A stretch of DNA of 64,000 nucleotides, taken from contig NZ_JAAVJI010000018.1 in NCBI RefSeq assembly GCF_012033695.1, positions 27,993 to 91,992 of the forward strand, given 5' to 3'. Positions 50,729 through 59,853 of the stretch are shown here, one piece after another. The stretch's first letter is position 1. Each line of letters begins with the position of its first letter. Made by a program: the position numbers and the translations under genes. The stretch is from Pseudomonas quercus (GTDB lineage Bacteria; Pseudomonadota; Gammaproteobacteria; Pseudomonadales; Pseudomonadaceae). The notes below the pieces were generated by a model. It did no database searches and was not told where the DNA came from. It saw only the letters and a program-made list of their open reading frames with translations.

Positions 50729-50748
50729 ATTGGAGTGATACCTCCAAT
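50729..50748. promoter_or_regulatory. inverted repeat between divergent genes, candidate operator
   Basis: ATTGGAG (50729-50735) and CTCCAAT (50742-50748) are perfect 7-bp arms around TGATAC, in the intergenic region shared by the PQQ dehydrogenase and a membrane-protein gene. The word AATTGGAGTGATA also occurs before the GNAT gene near 24505. Confidence 0.35.
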
Positions 50749-50829
50749 CAATAAAAATAGGTGAAAAAGATGTGAAAGATTCGTTTACTGTCGCCGCCTC
50801 GTTTGGCTCAACACGTAACGGAATGTACT

Positions 50830-51483
50830 GTGCAATTACCTGTAAACACGCTGCAACAGGCAGGCGTCGGCTTCTTCTTGCGCTTGGCCCTGGTGGCTGT
50901 AGCCATTGCCCTATTGTGGCTGGACCTGGCCGTGTTCCATACCGATCTTCTAGAGTTGTCCTTCACTGAGGTCGGTCAGGAGTTGATGTTGTTGGGGTGC
51001 GCACTGCTGTTCTGGCTCGCACCTGCTGCGAAGGGCGAGCGGGGCTTCAATGTGCTGGCAGGGGGGTTCTTCGCCTGCCTGTTGATGCGTGAGCTGGACG
51101 GGCTGTTTGACCCTATCAGCCACAGCGCCTGGTGCTGGCCCCTGTTGCTGATCGCGGGCGGCTGCGTACGGTTCGCCTGCACGGCCGCAAACCGTGCAAG
51201 CACCCTGAGCGGGATCCTGGCGTTTTTGAAGTCGCGCGAATTCAGCGCCTTCTCTACAGGGTTTGCAGTATTGGTGTTCTCACGGGTATTCGGCATGGGG
51301 GCGTTATGGCACCTCATCCTGCAAGGCGGCTATGCGCGGCTGGCCAAGACTGCCGTGGAAGAGGGCATCGAGCTGCTGACCTATACCCTGTGGCTGGCGG
51401 CTAGCCTGGAATATTTCTGGCGAGCGCGCCGGGCAGTCAGTGCGCCGGCTTTGCAAACCGGTAGAACAGGTTGGGTTCACTAA
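50830..51483 (+). CDS. hypothetical membrane protein
   Basis: A protein of about 217 residues with five or six predicted transmembrane segments. The start is uncertain: a GTG at 50830 has CGGAA upstream, and a TTG at 50803 is in frame. I do not recognise a family. Helices lie near residues 14-32, 42-58, 68-85, 93-110, 135-155 and 180-200. It diverges from the PQQ dehydrogenase and its 3' end overlaps the convergent SdiA-regulated-like gene by 47 bp. Confidence 0.65.
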   Translation: MQLPVNTLQQAGVGFFLRLALVAVAIALLWLDLAVFHTDLLELSFTEVGQELMLLGCALLFWLAPAAKGERGFNVLAGGFFACLLMRELDGLFDPISHSAWCWPLLLIAGGCVRFACTAANRASTLSGILAFLKSREFSAFSTGFAVLVFSRVFGMGALWHLILQGGYARLAKTAVEEGIELLTYTLWLAASLEYFWRARRAVSAPALQTGRTGWVH

Positions 51484-52408
51484 CCACATACAGGTTACCG
51501 TCGGTGTCCATGGTAATGCCCTCGGGTTGGGGCGCATCCTTGGCCAGGCCACCCAGCGTGGCCCGCAAGGAGCGAATGCTGACGAAGCGACCCTCGCTGT
51601 CCAGCTCGGTAATGTTTTTCGATTGGTCGCTCAGCAACAGCAGGTGCCGGGTGACGGGGTCGAAATAGCCATCGGACAGGTCGCTGCCATAGCGGTTGCG
51701 GGTCAGCCAGGGGGTAAGGTCGGTAATCGAGACGTTGACCGGCCCTTGTACCGACTTCATGAGGCCTGTCACGGCCCACATCTGTAAAGGGTCACGTTCT
51801 TTAATGGCGAAGAGCCGGTCGGAGGCTCGGTCGTAGGTCACGCCCTCCAGCCCTTTGTTGCTACGGGTGGCGTCCAGCCCTAAGGTCACCGTCTGCGCCT
51901 GGGCGGCTGACAGTGGCTGGGGCAAGCGCGGAAGGGTGATCATGTTCAGGCGCTGCTTGCGCTCTTCGGCAATCACTACCCGATCATGGCCCACGTAGGT
52001 GATGGCTTCCGGATCCTGGAACCCGGCCAAGGGGTAGCGGCCCTCTACTTCGCCGTTTTTGGTCAATACCAGCAGCTCTACAGGCATGTCGTTGGTAACG
52101 GCCAGCAGGCGGTCATTGTCGTAGTCGTAGGTGATGCCTGACAGGTTGCGCAGGCCCGGTTCCACTACCTTGGCATCGATGGCCACGGTGAACGCCGGCA
52201 GCCATAGGTTCTGGGCCGGGGCGGTGTTGCCGGCCCACACATTGTGCCAATGCCCATAGGCCTGTTCGGCCCAGCATTCCCCGTACACCTGAACACCCGC
52301 TGCACACACCGCCGCCATGAGCAGGGCTGCACGCAGGTTGGGCAGGCGTAGGCTACGCAGGCGGGGGCGTAAGCGAAGCCCATGGCGAGTAAGGGTTTGC
52401 GTCGTCAT
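51437..52408 (-). CDS. SdiA-regulated domain protein (periplasmic beta-propeller-like)
   Basis: A 323-residue protein, started at the ATG at 52408 after GGAGG. The N-terminus has a basic stretch then a hydrophobic segment (about residues 24-42) that anchors or exports it. The rest matches the SdiA-regulated/esterase-like-phytase-like propeller: Leu-Ser-Gly-Ile-Thr-Tyr-Asp (about 88), Asp-Pro-Glu-Ala-Ile-Thr-Tyr (about 130), Gly-Leu-Glu-Gly-Val-Thr-Tyr-Asp (about 185) and Pro-Gln-Pro-Glu-Gly-Ile-Thr-Met-Asp near the end. Function unknown. It overlaps the convergent gene's 3' end. Confidence 0.85.
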   Translation of the reverse strand: MTTQTLTRHGLRLRPRLRSLRLPNLRAALLMAAVCAAGVQVYGECWAEQAYGHWHNVWAGNTAPAQNLWLPAFTVAIDAKVVEPGLRNLSGITYDYDNDRLLAVTNDMPVELLVLTKNGEVEGRYPLAGFQDPEAITYVGHDRVVIAEERKQRLNMITLPRLPQPLSAAQAQTVTLGLDATRSNKGLEGVTYDRASDRLFAIKERDPLQMWAVTGLMKSVQGPVNVSITDLTPWLTRNRYGSDLSDGYFDPVTRHLLLLSDQSKNITELDSEGRFVSIRSLRATLGGLAKDAPQPEGITMDTDGNLYVVSEPNLFYRFAKPAH

Positions 52409-52663
52409 GCAAGAACCTCCACGGCAGCGTCGTTCACGGCACTCAGTCGGCTGACCGAACGCGCAGTGACTATCGCAGTGGAATGTCACGAGCAGATTAA
52501 CGAAAGGTTTCAGTTACAAGCGCTATCGCCCAAATCGCCTGGCACCCAGGATGCACAGGATCACTATTGCCTGGGTGCCAGCCCTGGAGCATGTGATCCG
52601 TGCTTCCTGGAGAACGTGAAGTGGGCGGTGACGGCCTACGGTTAGCACTGCCGCCCTGTTGGA

Positions 52664-52678
52664 CCGGGCAAAGCCCGG
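52664..52678. repeat. REP-like hairpin after xylH
   Basis: CCGGGC-AAA-GCCCGG lies 23 bp after the xylH stop on the minus strand. It is a REP core and may also protect or end the xyl transcript; there is no T-run. Confidence 0.5.
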
Positions 52679-52700
52679 GAATACCCGCTCTAGGTGGTAC

Positions 52701-53837
52701 TCACCGCCGCCCTGCGCGTGTACTCACGTCTACCCACACCGCCAGCACCAGAATGCTGCCCTTGACGATCATCTGCCAGTAGCTGTCCACGTCCAGCATG
52801 GACATGCCGTTGTCCAGGCTGGTGATCACCAGGGCGCCCAGCAAGGCACCGTACACCGTGCCAGAGCCGCCGCGCATGGAGGTGCCGCCAATAAAACAGG
52901 CCGCGATGGCGTCCAGTTCGCCCATGTTCCCCGCAGAAGGAGAACCGGCTGCCAGCCGAGCGGTGTTCACCAGGCCGGCCAGGGCGCACATTACACCCAT
53001 GATGCCGAAGATCCACAGCTTGATGGCTTGTACGTTAATGCCGGAGAGCCGCGTAGCCTCCATGTTACTGCCCACCGAGTAGATGCGCCGGCCGAATACC
53101 GTCTGGCTGGTCACATAGCTGAATACGCCCAGCAACACCAACAGCAGCAGCACCGGCACTGGAATGCCGTCGTAGCTATTGAGGGTGTACACAAAGGCCG
53201 CCAGCACCAGGCCAATCACCACCACCCGCAAAAGGTCACGGACGAGCGCATGGGGCGCCAAGCCATGGAAGGCTCGGTTTCGACGTTGCCGCCAGGTCAG
53301 GAACAGGGTCAAGGCAAACAATGCAGCGCCCAGCACCAGGCCAACGCTCTGGGGAAGGTAGCCCTGGCCCACATACACCAACTCAGGTGACACTGGTGCG
53401 ATGGTGGTGCCCCCGGTAATGCCCAGCAGCACGCCCCTGAACGCAAGCATGCCGCCCAGGCCCACAATGAACGAGGGAATGCGCAGGTAGGCCGTCATGC
53501 ACCCATTGGCGAGGCCGATCACAAGGCCACAGAGCGCCACCAGCCCGAGGTTGGCCAGCAGGGGTACGTGATACACCACGTCCAGGATCGCTGCCAGCCC
53601 ACCCAGCAGGCCTAGCAGCGAGCCTACCGACAGGTCGATCTCCCCACTAATGATCACCAACACCATGCCGCAGGCCAGAATGCCGGTAATGGACATCTGT
53701 CGCAGCAGGTTGGAGAGGTTGCGCGGGGTTACGAACCCGCCTTCAGTCTGCCAGCTGAAGAAGAGCCAGATGATCGCCACCGCGATCACCAGCGCCAGCA
53801 TCTTGTAGCGCGTGAACAGTTGTTTGACCTGGTTCAT
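52701..53837 (-). CDS. xylH: D-xylose ABC transporter permease
   Basis: A 378-residue inner-membrane permease of the sugar importer family (BPD_transp_2), with about ten helices. Family features include Gly-Glu-Ile-Asp-Leu-Ser-Val-Gly-Ser (about 66-74), the conserved loop Gly-Ser-Asn-Met-Glu-Ala-Thr-Arg-Leu-Ser-Gly-Ile (about 265) that contacts the ATPase, and Cys-Phe-Ile-Gly-Gly-Thr-Ser near 320. The gene starts directly after the xylG stop codon and closes the xylFGH set. Confidence 0.93.
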   Translation of the reverse strand: MNQVKQLFTRYKMLALVIAVAIIWLFFSWQTEGGFVTPRNLSNLLRQMSITGILACGMVLVIISGEIDLSVGSLLGLLGGLAAILDVVYHVPLLANLGLVALCGLVIGLANGCMTAYLRIPSFIVGLGGMLAFRGVLLGITGGTTIAPVSPELVYVGQGYLPQSVGLVLGAALFALTLFLTWRQRRNRAFHGLAPHALVRDLLRVVVIGLVLAAFVYTLNSYDGIPVPVLLLLVLLGVFSYVTSQTVFGRRIYSVGSNMEATRLSGINVQAIKLWIFGIMGVMCALAGLVNTARLAAGSPSAGNMGELDAIAACFIGGTSMRGGSGTVYGALLGALVITSLDNGMSMLDVDSYWQMIVKGSILVLAVWVDVSTRAGRR

Positions 53838-55397
53838 CTAGGCAGTTTTCCGCTTATTGTCATTGTCATGGCCTGATGGCGCCGTCAGCGCAGCAGCCAG
53901 CACCTGTTCCTGGGTAAGGCCTTGGTTGAGGAAATCACCCCGCAATTGGCCTTCGCCGATCACCAGTACCCGGTCCGACACCCCCAGCACTTCGGCCAGC
54001 TCCGAGGACACCATGATGATCGACACGCCCTGGGCGGCCAGCGCCCCCATCAGCTTGTAGATCTCGTACTTGGCGCCCACATCCACCCCACGGGTGGGCT
54101 CGTCCAGTATCAGCACCTTCGGTTGGGCCAGCAGCATCTTGGCCAGCACGGCTTTCTGCTGGTTACCCCCTGACAGGCTGGTGATGGGCAGGAAGGGGCT
54201 GGCGGTTTTCAGGCGCATGCGGGTGATTTCCCGGTCAATGCTGCCCAGTTCGGCCTCGGCATCGATGCGGGTCAGCTTCGAATAGGTGTCCAGCACGGCC
54301 AGGGTGATGTTCTGGCCCACCCCCAGGTCGGGGATGATGCCCTGGCGCTTGCGGTCCTCGGGCACCATGCACACGCCTGCCCGGATGGATTTGAGCGGGG
54401 TACGCATATCGATGCGCGCACCGTTGAGCCACACCTCGCCCTCGTAGCGCCCGGGGTAGGCACCGAACAGCGCCGTCACCAGCTCGGTGCGCCCGGCACC
54501 CACCAGCCCGGCGATGCCCAGGATTTCGCCACGCTTGAGTGTGAAGGAAATATCGTCCACCCGCTTGCGCTTGGGGTTGTCCTGGTCATAGCAGGTAAAG
54601 TGCCGAGCCTCGAAAATCACCTCGCCCACCTCATGGGGTTCGGACGGGTAGAGGTTACTCATTTCACGCCCGACCATCTGGGTGATGATCCTGGGAATGT
54701 CCATGTCGGCCATGGCCGTGGTCGCGATGTGCTTGCCGTCCCGAATCACCGAAATGGTGTCACACACCGCCGCCACTTCATCGAGCTTATGGGAAATGTA
54801 CACACAGGCCACACCTTTGGCTTTCAGGTCGCGGATAATGCCCAGCAACACTTCGATTTCCGACCGGGTCAGGGCCGACGAGGGCTCATCCAGGATCAGC
54901 AGCCGGGCCTGCTTGTTCAACGCTTTGGCAATTTCCACCAGTTGCTGGTAGCCGCCACCGTACTGGGACACCGGCAGTGCCACGTTCATGTCGGGCACCT
55001 TCAGCTCGCGCATCAGGGCCTCGGCCCGGTGATACATGGCCGGGTAGTTCATCCGGCCACCGGGGAGGGTCAGTTCGTGGCCCATGAAGATGTTCTCGGC
55101 CACGGACAGGTCCGGCACCAGGGTCAACTCCTGGTGGATAATCACAATCCCCGCCGCTTCGGTGTCCCGTATGGACTGGGCCTTGAGGGGCTGCCCGTCC
55201 CAGAGGATGTCCCCCTCCCAGGTGCCGAAGGGGTACACCGCCGACAGCACCTTCATAAGGGTAGACTTGCCGGCACCGTTCTCGCCGCACAGCCCCACGC
55301 ATTCGCCAGGCCGTACTTTGAGATCGATGCCATTCAAGGCCTTTACACCGCCAAAGCGTTTGACGATGCCATTCATTTGCAACAGGGAGTCAGGCAT
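53838..55397 (-). CDS. xylG: D-xylose ABC transporter ATP-binding protein
   Basis: A 519-residue double ATPase. The first half has Gly-Glu-Asn-Gly-Ala-Gly-Lys-Ser-Thr-Leu (about 38) and Leu-Ile-Leu-Asp-Glu-Pro-Ser-Ser-Ala-Leu. In the second half Walker A is degenerate (Gly-Leu-Val-Gly-Ala-Gly-Arg-Thr-Glu), as is normal for this family, with Leu-Ser-Gly-Gly-Asn-Gln-Gln-Lys and Leu-Asp-Glu-Pro-Thr-Arg-Gly-Val-Asp-Val. It drives XylH. The gene lies 41 bp after xylF on the minus strand. Confidence 0.95.
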   Translation of the reverse strand: MPDSLLQMNGIVKRFGGVKALNGIDLKVRPGECVGLCGENGAGKSTLMKVLSAVYPFGTWEGDILWDGQPLKAQSIRDTEAAGIVIIHQELTLVPDLSVAENIFMGHELTLPGGRMNYPAMYHRAEALMRELKVPDMNVALPVSQYGGGYQQLVEIAKALNKQARLLILDEPSSALTRSEIEVLLGIIRDLKAKGVACVYISHKLDEVAAVCDTISVIRDGKHIATTAMADMDIPRIITQMVGREMSNLYPSEPHEVGEVIFEARHFTCYDQDNPKRKRVDDISFTLKRGEILGIAGLVGAGRTELVTALFGAYPGRYEGEVWLNGARIDMRTPLKSIRAGVCMVPEDRKRQGIIPDLGVGQNITLAVLDTYSKLTRIDAEAELGSIDREITRMRLKTASPFLPITSLSGGNQQKAVLAKMLLAQPKVLILDEPTRGVDVGAKYEIYKLMGALAAQGVSIIMVSSELAEVLGVSDRVLVIGEGQLRGDFLNQGLTQEQVLAAALTAPSGHDNDNKRKTA

Positions 55398-55438
55398 GGC
55401 ACGGCACTCACACGCAAGCGACAGTCAGGTTCACAGGC

Positions 55439-56440
55439 TTACTGCCCGTTCATTTGGGCCGTTGTGTAGAAGCCGTCCTTTTCCAGCAGGTCGATGTTGT
55501 CCTTGGTCAGCGGGGTGGGGGTGAGCAGAATGGTGTCCACCTTCTTGGCTCCATTGTCGTACTGGGAGCTGTAGCTGGGCTTCTCGTTACGGGCCAACTG
55601 CACAGACAGCTTGGCCGCCTCGGAAGCGATCAGCTTGAGCGGTTTGTAGACGGTCATGGTCTGGGTGCCATCGATTACCCGCTTGACCGCTGCCAGGTCG
55701 GCGTCCTGCCCCGAAATGGGTACCTTGCCGGCCAGTTTCTGCGCGGCCAGGGCCTGGATGGCACCGCCTGCAGTGGCGTCGTTGGAGGCTACGATGCCGT
55801 CGATCTTGTTGTTGTTCTTGGTCAGGGCGTTTTCCACGATGCTCAGGGCTTCGGTGGGGTTCCACTCCTTGACCCATTGCTGGCCCACAATTTTGATGTC
55901 GCCCTTGTCGATGGCCGGTTGCAGCACCTTCATCTGACCTTCACGCAGCACCTTGGCGTTGTTGTCGGTAGGCGCGCCGCCCAACAGGAAATAATTACCC
56001 TTGGGCGCCGCTTTGAGTACGCCGCTGGCCTGCATTTCGCCTACTTTCTCGTTATCGAAGGAGATATAGGCATCCACATCGGCATTGAGAATAAGCCGGT
56101 CATAGGACACCACCTTGATGCCGGCTTTCTTGGCTTCGGCTACGGCATTGGTGAGCACCGTGGCATTGAACGGCACGATCACAATCACATCCACGCCACG
56201 GGAGATCAGGTTTTCGATCTGGGAGATCTGTTTCTGCTCATTAGCGTCGGCCGATTGCACGAACACCTTGGCGTCCATCTTTTCTGCCGCGGCCACGAAG
56301 TAATCGCGGTCACGCGCCCAGCGCTCCAAGCGCAGGTCGTCGATAGAGAAGCCGATTTTCGGGTGCGCAGAGTCGGCCATCACGGGAAGGGACAGCAAGG
56401 CCAATGCGCTGGCCAGCAGGGTACGTTTGAGTGCTTTCAT
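55439..56440 (-). CDS. xylF: D-xylose-binding periplasmic protein
   Basis: A 333-residue binding protein, started at the ATG at 56440 (AAGGGCGC upstream). The signal peptide ends near residue 22 (Pro-Val-Met-Ala-Asp). The mature protein is a type I sugar-binding fold: Lys-Ile-Gly-Phe-Ser-Ile-Asp-Asp-Leu-Arg-Leu-Glu-Arg-Trp near the N-terminus is the XylF signature, and Ser-Gly-Gln-Asp-Ala-Asp-Leu-Ala-Ala is near residue 235. It captures xylose for XylGH. It follows xylA after 114 bp, so it may have its own promoter. Confidence 0.95.
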   Translation of the reverse strand: MKALKRTLLASALALLSLPVMADSAHPKIGFSIDDLRLERWARDRDYFVAAAEKMDAKVFVQSADANEQKQISQIENLISRGVDVIVIVPFNATVLTNAVAEAKKAGIKVVSYDRLILNADVDAYISFDNEKVGEMQASGVLKAAPKGNYFLLGGAPTDNNAKVLREGQMKVLQPAIDKGDIKIVGQQWVKEWNPTEALSIVENALTKNNNKIDGIVASNDATAGGAIQALAAQKLAGKVPISGQDADLAAVKRVIDGTQTMTVYKPLKLIASEAAKLSVQLARNEKPSYSSQYDNGAKKVDTILLTPTPLTKDNIDLLEKDGFYTTAQMNGQ

Positions 56441-56554
56441 GGTAGTGCGCCCTTTTATTGTTGTTGGAGACACAAGTATTGCAACTGCCGGTAACCACTG
56501 TAGAACGTAGCGGCCACCGGCGCGTAACGATTTGTCGCACGAATGTCACAGCGC

Positions 56555-57871
56555 TTAGCGGTAAATGAACCGGTTCACAACGGCTTCGAGCATTTCCTGC
56601 CTGCCGCTGACCGCCTGAGGGTTCAGCTCATGGTTGAAGGCGTGTTGGGCCAGGGACTCAAGCGTAAATTCACCTGCCAGCACCTGCTGGCCGAACGGTT
56701 GCTGCCAGCCGGCATAACGCTGGTCTTTGAACGCCTGCAGCCGGTCGTTCTCCACCATGGCGGCGGCGCGTTCGAGGGACAGCGCCAACACGTCCATGGC
56801 GGCTACGTGGCCGTGGAACAGGTCTACCTCGTCCAGGCTTTGCCGGCGCACTTTGGAATCGAAGTTGAAGCCACCATGGGTAAAACCGCCCGCTTTGAGA
56901 ATCTCGTAGGTGGCCAGGGTCATTTCCTCCACGCTGTTGGGGAACTGGTCTGTGTCCCAGCCATTCTGCGGGTCGCCCCGGTTGGCATCGATGCTGCCGA
57001 AGATACCCAGGGACACGGCTGTCGCGATCTCGTGGTGGAAGCTGTGGCCGGCCAGGGTGGCGTGGTTGGCTTCGATGTTGACCTTGATTTCCTGCTCCAG
57101 CCCGTATTGCTGCAGGAAGCCGAATACCGTGGCGCTGTCGTAGTCGTATTGGTGCTTGGTGGGCTCCTGGGGCTTGGGCTCGATCAGCAAATGCCCCGTG
57201 AACCCGATCTTGTGCTTGTGCTCCACCACCATGCGCATGAAACGGCCCAGCTGCTCGCGTTCACGCTTGAGGTCGGTGTTGAGCAGGGTTTCATAGCCCT
57301 CACGGCCGCCCCATAGCACGTAGTTGGCGCCTTTAAGCCGCTGGGTAGCGTTCATGGCGCTGAACACCTGGGTAGCGGCATAGGCGAACACTTCCGGGTC
57401 CGGGTTGCTGGCGGCCCCGGCGGCAAAGCGCGGGTTGCTGAAGCAGTTGGCGGTGCCCCAGAGCAACTGTAGGCCGCTCTGTTCCTGATGGCGCTCCAGG
57501 TGGTCCACCATCTGGGCAAAATTGTCCCGGTATTCCTTCAGGGATGCCCCCTCCGGTGCCACGTCCGTGTCGTGAAAGCTGTAGTAATCCACGCCCAGCT
57601 TGGAGAAGAATTCAAAGGCGGCCTCGGCCTTGGCGATGGCCATTTCCATTGGGTTTCCCGGCGTTTGCCAGGGGCGCTTGAAGGTCCCCACCCCAAACAT
57701 GTCCGCTCCCGGCCACACAAAGGTGTGCCAATAGCACGCCGCCATGCGCAAGTGCTCACGCATGGGCTTGCCTAGCACGAGCTTATTGGCGTCGTAATGG
57801 CGAAAGGCGAGTGGGGCATCGCTGTCCGGGCCTTCGTATCGGATAGGTTCCACATCAGGGAAGTACGGCAT
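56555..57871 (-). CDS. xylA: xylose isomerase
   Basis: A 438-residue class II xylose isomerase (D-xylose to D-xylulose, cytoplasm). Catalytic and metal-binding blocks are intact: Tyr-Ser-Phe-His-Asp-Thr-Asp-Val-Ala-Pro-Glu-Gly (about 97-108), Leu-Ile-Glu-Pro-Lys-Pro-Gln-Glu-Pro-Thr-Lys-His (about 229-240), Glu-Ala-Asn-His-Ala-Thr-Leu-Ala-Gly-His and Asp-Ala-Asn-Arg-Gly-Asp. It is the first gene of the structural operon. The regulator xylR is on the opposite strand 2.4 kb away because an island sits between them. No xylulokinase gene is present in the window. Confidence 0.97.
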   Translation of the reverse strand: MPYFPDVEPIRYEGPDSDAPLAFRHYDANKLVLGKPMREHLRMAACYWHTFVWPGADMFGVGTFKRPWQTPGNPMEMAIAKAEAAFEFFSKLGVDYYSFHDTDVAPEGASLKEYRDNFAQMVDHLERHQEQSGLQLLWGTANCFSNPRFAAGAASNPDPEVFAYAATQVFSAMNATQRLKGANYVLWGGREGYETLLNTDLKREREQLGRFMRMVVEHKHKIGFTGHLLIEPKPQEPTKHQYDYDSATVFGFLQQYGLEQEIKVNIEANHATLAGHSFHHEIATAVSLGIFGSIDANRGDPQNGWDTDQFPNSVEEMTLATYEILKAGGFTHGGFNFDSKVRRQSLDEVDLFHGHVAAMDVLALSLERAAAMVENDRLQAFKDQRYAGWQQPFGQQVLAGEFTLESLAQHAFNHELNPQAVSGRQEMLEAVVNRFIYR

Positions 57872-57999
57872 GGGGCGGCCTTGTTGTTATGGAGTGTGAG
57901 CTGATGCTAGCAATGGCCGGGCGGAGGGCGATTATGAAAACCGCCAGGGTGGGGTGCGTTTTTGCGTAGGTAGGGCTTGTAGCCGAAGGCGAGTGTTCG

Positions 58000-58284
58000 T
58001 GAACAACTATCTAGTAAGCAGAGAGCTGATAACTCAAAGCATGAGCCGACGGTGGAACTGCTATGACAACGCGCCCACGGAGCGGCTGTTTCGGAGCTTG
58101 AAAAAGGAATGGATACCGACGGTGGGTTACATGACGGCAGCGCTGGCCGAGCAAGATATCGGACGCTATCTCATGCAGCGGTACAACTGGACAAGGCCGC
58201 ATCAGCACAACGGCTTCGTGCCGCCGGCTGTTGCGGAAGAAAAAATCAATTCTGTGTCAGGGAATTGTTGACCGGTACAGCGCA
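58000..58284 (+). mobile_element. remnant of an IS3-family transposase (OrfB C-terminus)
   Basis: The frame ending at 58271 encodes the last ~90 residues of an IS3-group integrase-type transposase: Ser-Met-Ser-Arg-Arg-Trp-Asn-Cys-Tyr-Asp-Asn-Ala-Pro-Thr-Glu, with the third acidic residue of the DDE triad, and Arg-Pro-His-Gln-His-Asn-Gly near the end. The two catalytic Asp residues and OrfA are missing, so it cannot transpose. The right end of the element is probably the TTGACCGGTACA at 58269-58280. It marks the xylA-side edge of the A+T-rich island. Confidence 0.85.
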
Positions 58285-58456
58285 CGGGTCAATCAAATAA
58301 CACCTCCCATTTCGAGTGATGAATCAAGCGCGATTCGCCACGCCGATTATCACTAACGGTAATTCCAGGCTGGGCTTATTTGGGTGAATAAAGTTTAGGA
58401 TATTCAATTATCATGGCAAGCCAGTAATGCTGTTTTGAACTGCCCTGCCTATATAT

Positions 58457-59500
58457 TTAGTTCGCTTCTGGAAGCTCAATTCCGGCCAGCTTTGCTAGCT
58501 GAATCAGTCGGGCTTTTAGCTGGGCAATTTCTTCCTTGTTTTCTTTGTTCTGTGCAACCATTACTTTTCGTTCATCCAGAAGCTTGGTGTTGAGTTTTTG
58601 TAAAACCTCTGACTGATCACTTATCTTTTTACCAGTTTTCACCAACGCATCAGATTTTGCAGGTGTGAATTGCCTTTCGGTTGAGCTAATGGCGCCTAGC
58701 TGAGCTTGAAGTAGAGTATTTTTTTGCTTTTCTGTGTCAAGCTCGGATTGCAGGTTATTGATTTGATTTTGGATGTCAACAATGGTCCTGTCTTTTTCTT
58801 GAAGGTCTTCTAAATGAGAATTCTTAACTTCTTTAGATGATTCTTTGCCTTTTTTTATTGCATTAGATTGTGAGCTGATTATCTTGGATTTTTCTCCTAA
58901 GTCTTTGTTGAGTTTTCCTAATTTTGATTCCATGGAATCGACGGCTTCCTGCATTTTGGCCATTAAACTATCCGACTGATCCTTATAAAAATTGAGACCT
59001 TTATTCTCTTCCTGAAGTTCTTTAATGGTATTTTCTCGCGAAATGGCACGCGCTTTCGCACCTTCTTTACGCGCTGATACGGTTTGCTCTAAATTCGATT
59101 TTTGATTTTTGATCGTAGCAAGAGAGGTCGAGAGTTCTCCGACAGTATTTTTCATCGAATCCAGTTCATGGTGTAACGCTACTGTATGCGAAGCGAAAAA
59201 TTCTCCGAAATTTTCTAATGACTTATCAAAGTCTTTCAAGGAAAGGACTTTCTCATTTTCATCTTGTGAAAGTTGAGCGTGTATTCTCGTCTCTGATAAA
59301 GACCTAGGTCGATAGGTCCGATTACTTCCTCCGGATGGGAGCGGCTCATGATAAGGCTTGTCCTGAGACACAGGCTTGGAAGGCGCTGAGTCACGACCTC
59401 CTTTGTCAGCTACCGTACTCGAGGTCTTTTGATCATGTTCCGCGGGATCAATGTGTTGTTGATATTGGGCACTAAGCTGGCCTGAGCGACTCACGTCCAT
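58457..59500 (-). CDS. HrpL-promoter coiled-coil protein, candidate type III secreted effector
   Basis: A 347-residue protein I cannot place in a known family. Residues 1-75 are Ser/Gln/Pro-rich, hydrophilic and probably disordered, with Val at position 3, as in many Hrp-secreted proteins; however Asp2 breaks the rule of no acidic residue in the first twelve. Residues about 85-270 and 290-340 are heptad-rich coiled coil, separated by a break near 271-285. It has no Cys, no Trp, no signal peptide and no membrane segment. An exact hrp-box consensus lies 51 bp upstream and AAGGA stands 8 bases before the ATG. The gene is far more A+T-rich than its neighbours and sits beside an IS remnant, all pointing to an acquired effector. 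Alternatives: secreted helper or structural protein. Confidence 0.75.
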   Translation of the reverse strand: MDVSRSGQLSAQYQQHIDPAEHDQKTSSTVADKGGRDSAPSKPVSQDKPYHEPLPSGGSNRTYRPRSLSETRIHAQLSQDENEKVLSLKDFDKSLENFGEFFASHTVALHHELDSMKNTVGELSTSLATIKNQKSNLEQTVSARKEGAKARAISRENTIKELQEENKGLNFYKDQSDSLMAKMQEAVDSMESKLGKLNKDLGEKSKIISSQSNAIKKGKESSKEVKNSHLEDLQEKDRTIVDIQNQINNLQSELDTEKQKNTLLQAQLGAISSTERQFTPAKSDALVKTGKKISDQSEVLQKLNTKLLDERKVMVAQNKENKEEIAQLKARLIQLAKLAGIELPEAN

Positions 59501-59551
59501 TGATTATTTCCTTCAAAAATTGATTTAAACAGGATCCAAATATCGCCCCCC

Positions 59552-59580
59552 TGAGTGGTTGCAAATCACGATCTGGTTCC
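59552..59580 (-). promoter_or_regulatory. hrp box (HrpL-dependent promoter)
   Basis: On the minus strand GGAACC (59575-59580), a 16-bp spacer and CCACTCA (59552-59558) match the HrpL consensus GGAACC-N15/16-CCACNNA at every fixed position and end 51 bp before the start of the coiled-coil gene. I found no other full match near a gene start in the window. Confidence 0.88.
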
Positions 59581-59853
59581 ATAAAAGGCTAAACTTGGTT
59601 TATAAATTTAAAGAGGATGTTGGCTTCTAACTGAATTTTCAGACCAGTTTAAAGCGCTATCGTTTTAAAATATGGACTAGGAGTTAGAGCATCACAGCCA
59701 TAAAAATATCATCTTGATATCATCGAAACGAACTTAGGTCTGCTTGACTTTCCACTCTGCATAAACAATCAGCTCAGTGAGCGTATAATGACGATTATTG
59801 GGAGTAGGGTGGCCGGTTCGGAGGTATACCTAATCTCCCGTGACACCGTTAAG
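59581..59853. other. A+T-rich non-coding part of the island
   Basis: No credible gene is seen between the hrp box and the antitoxin. A frame opening at 59788 on the plus strand is antisense to the antitoxin and has no ribosome site. The stretch around 59805-59865 (GGCCGGTTCGGAGG through CTATCCGGC) differs in base composition from its surroundings and may be the end of an unidentified insertion that cut the toxin gene. Confidence 0.4.
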
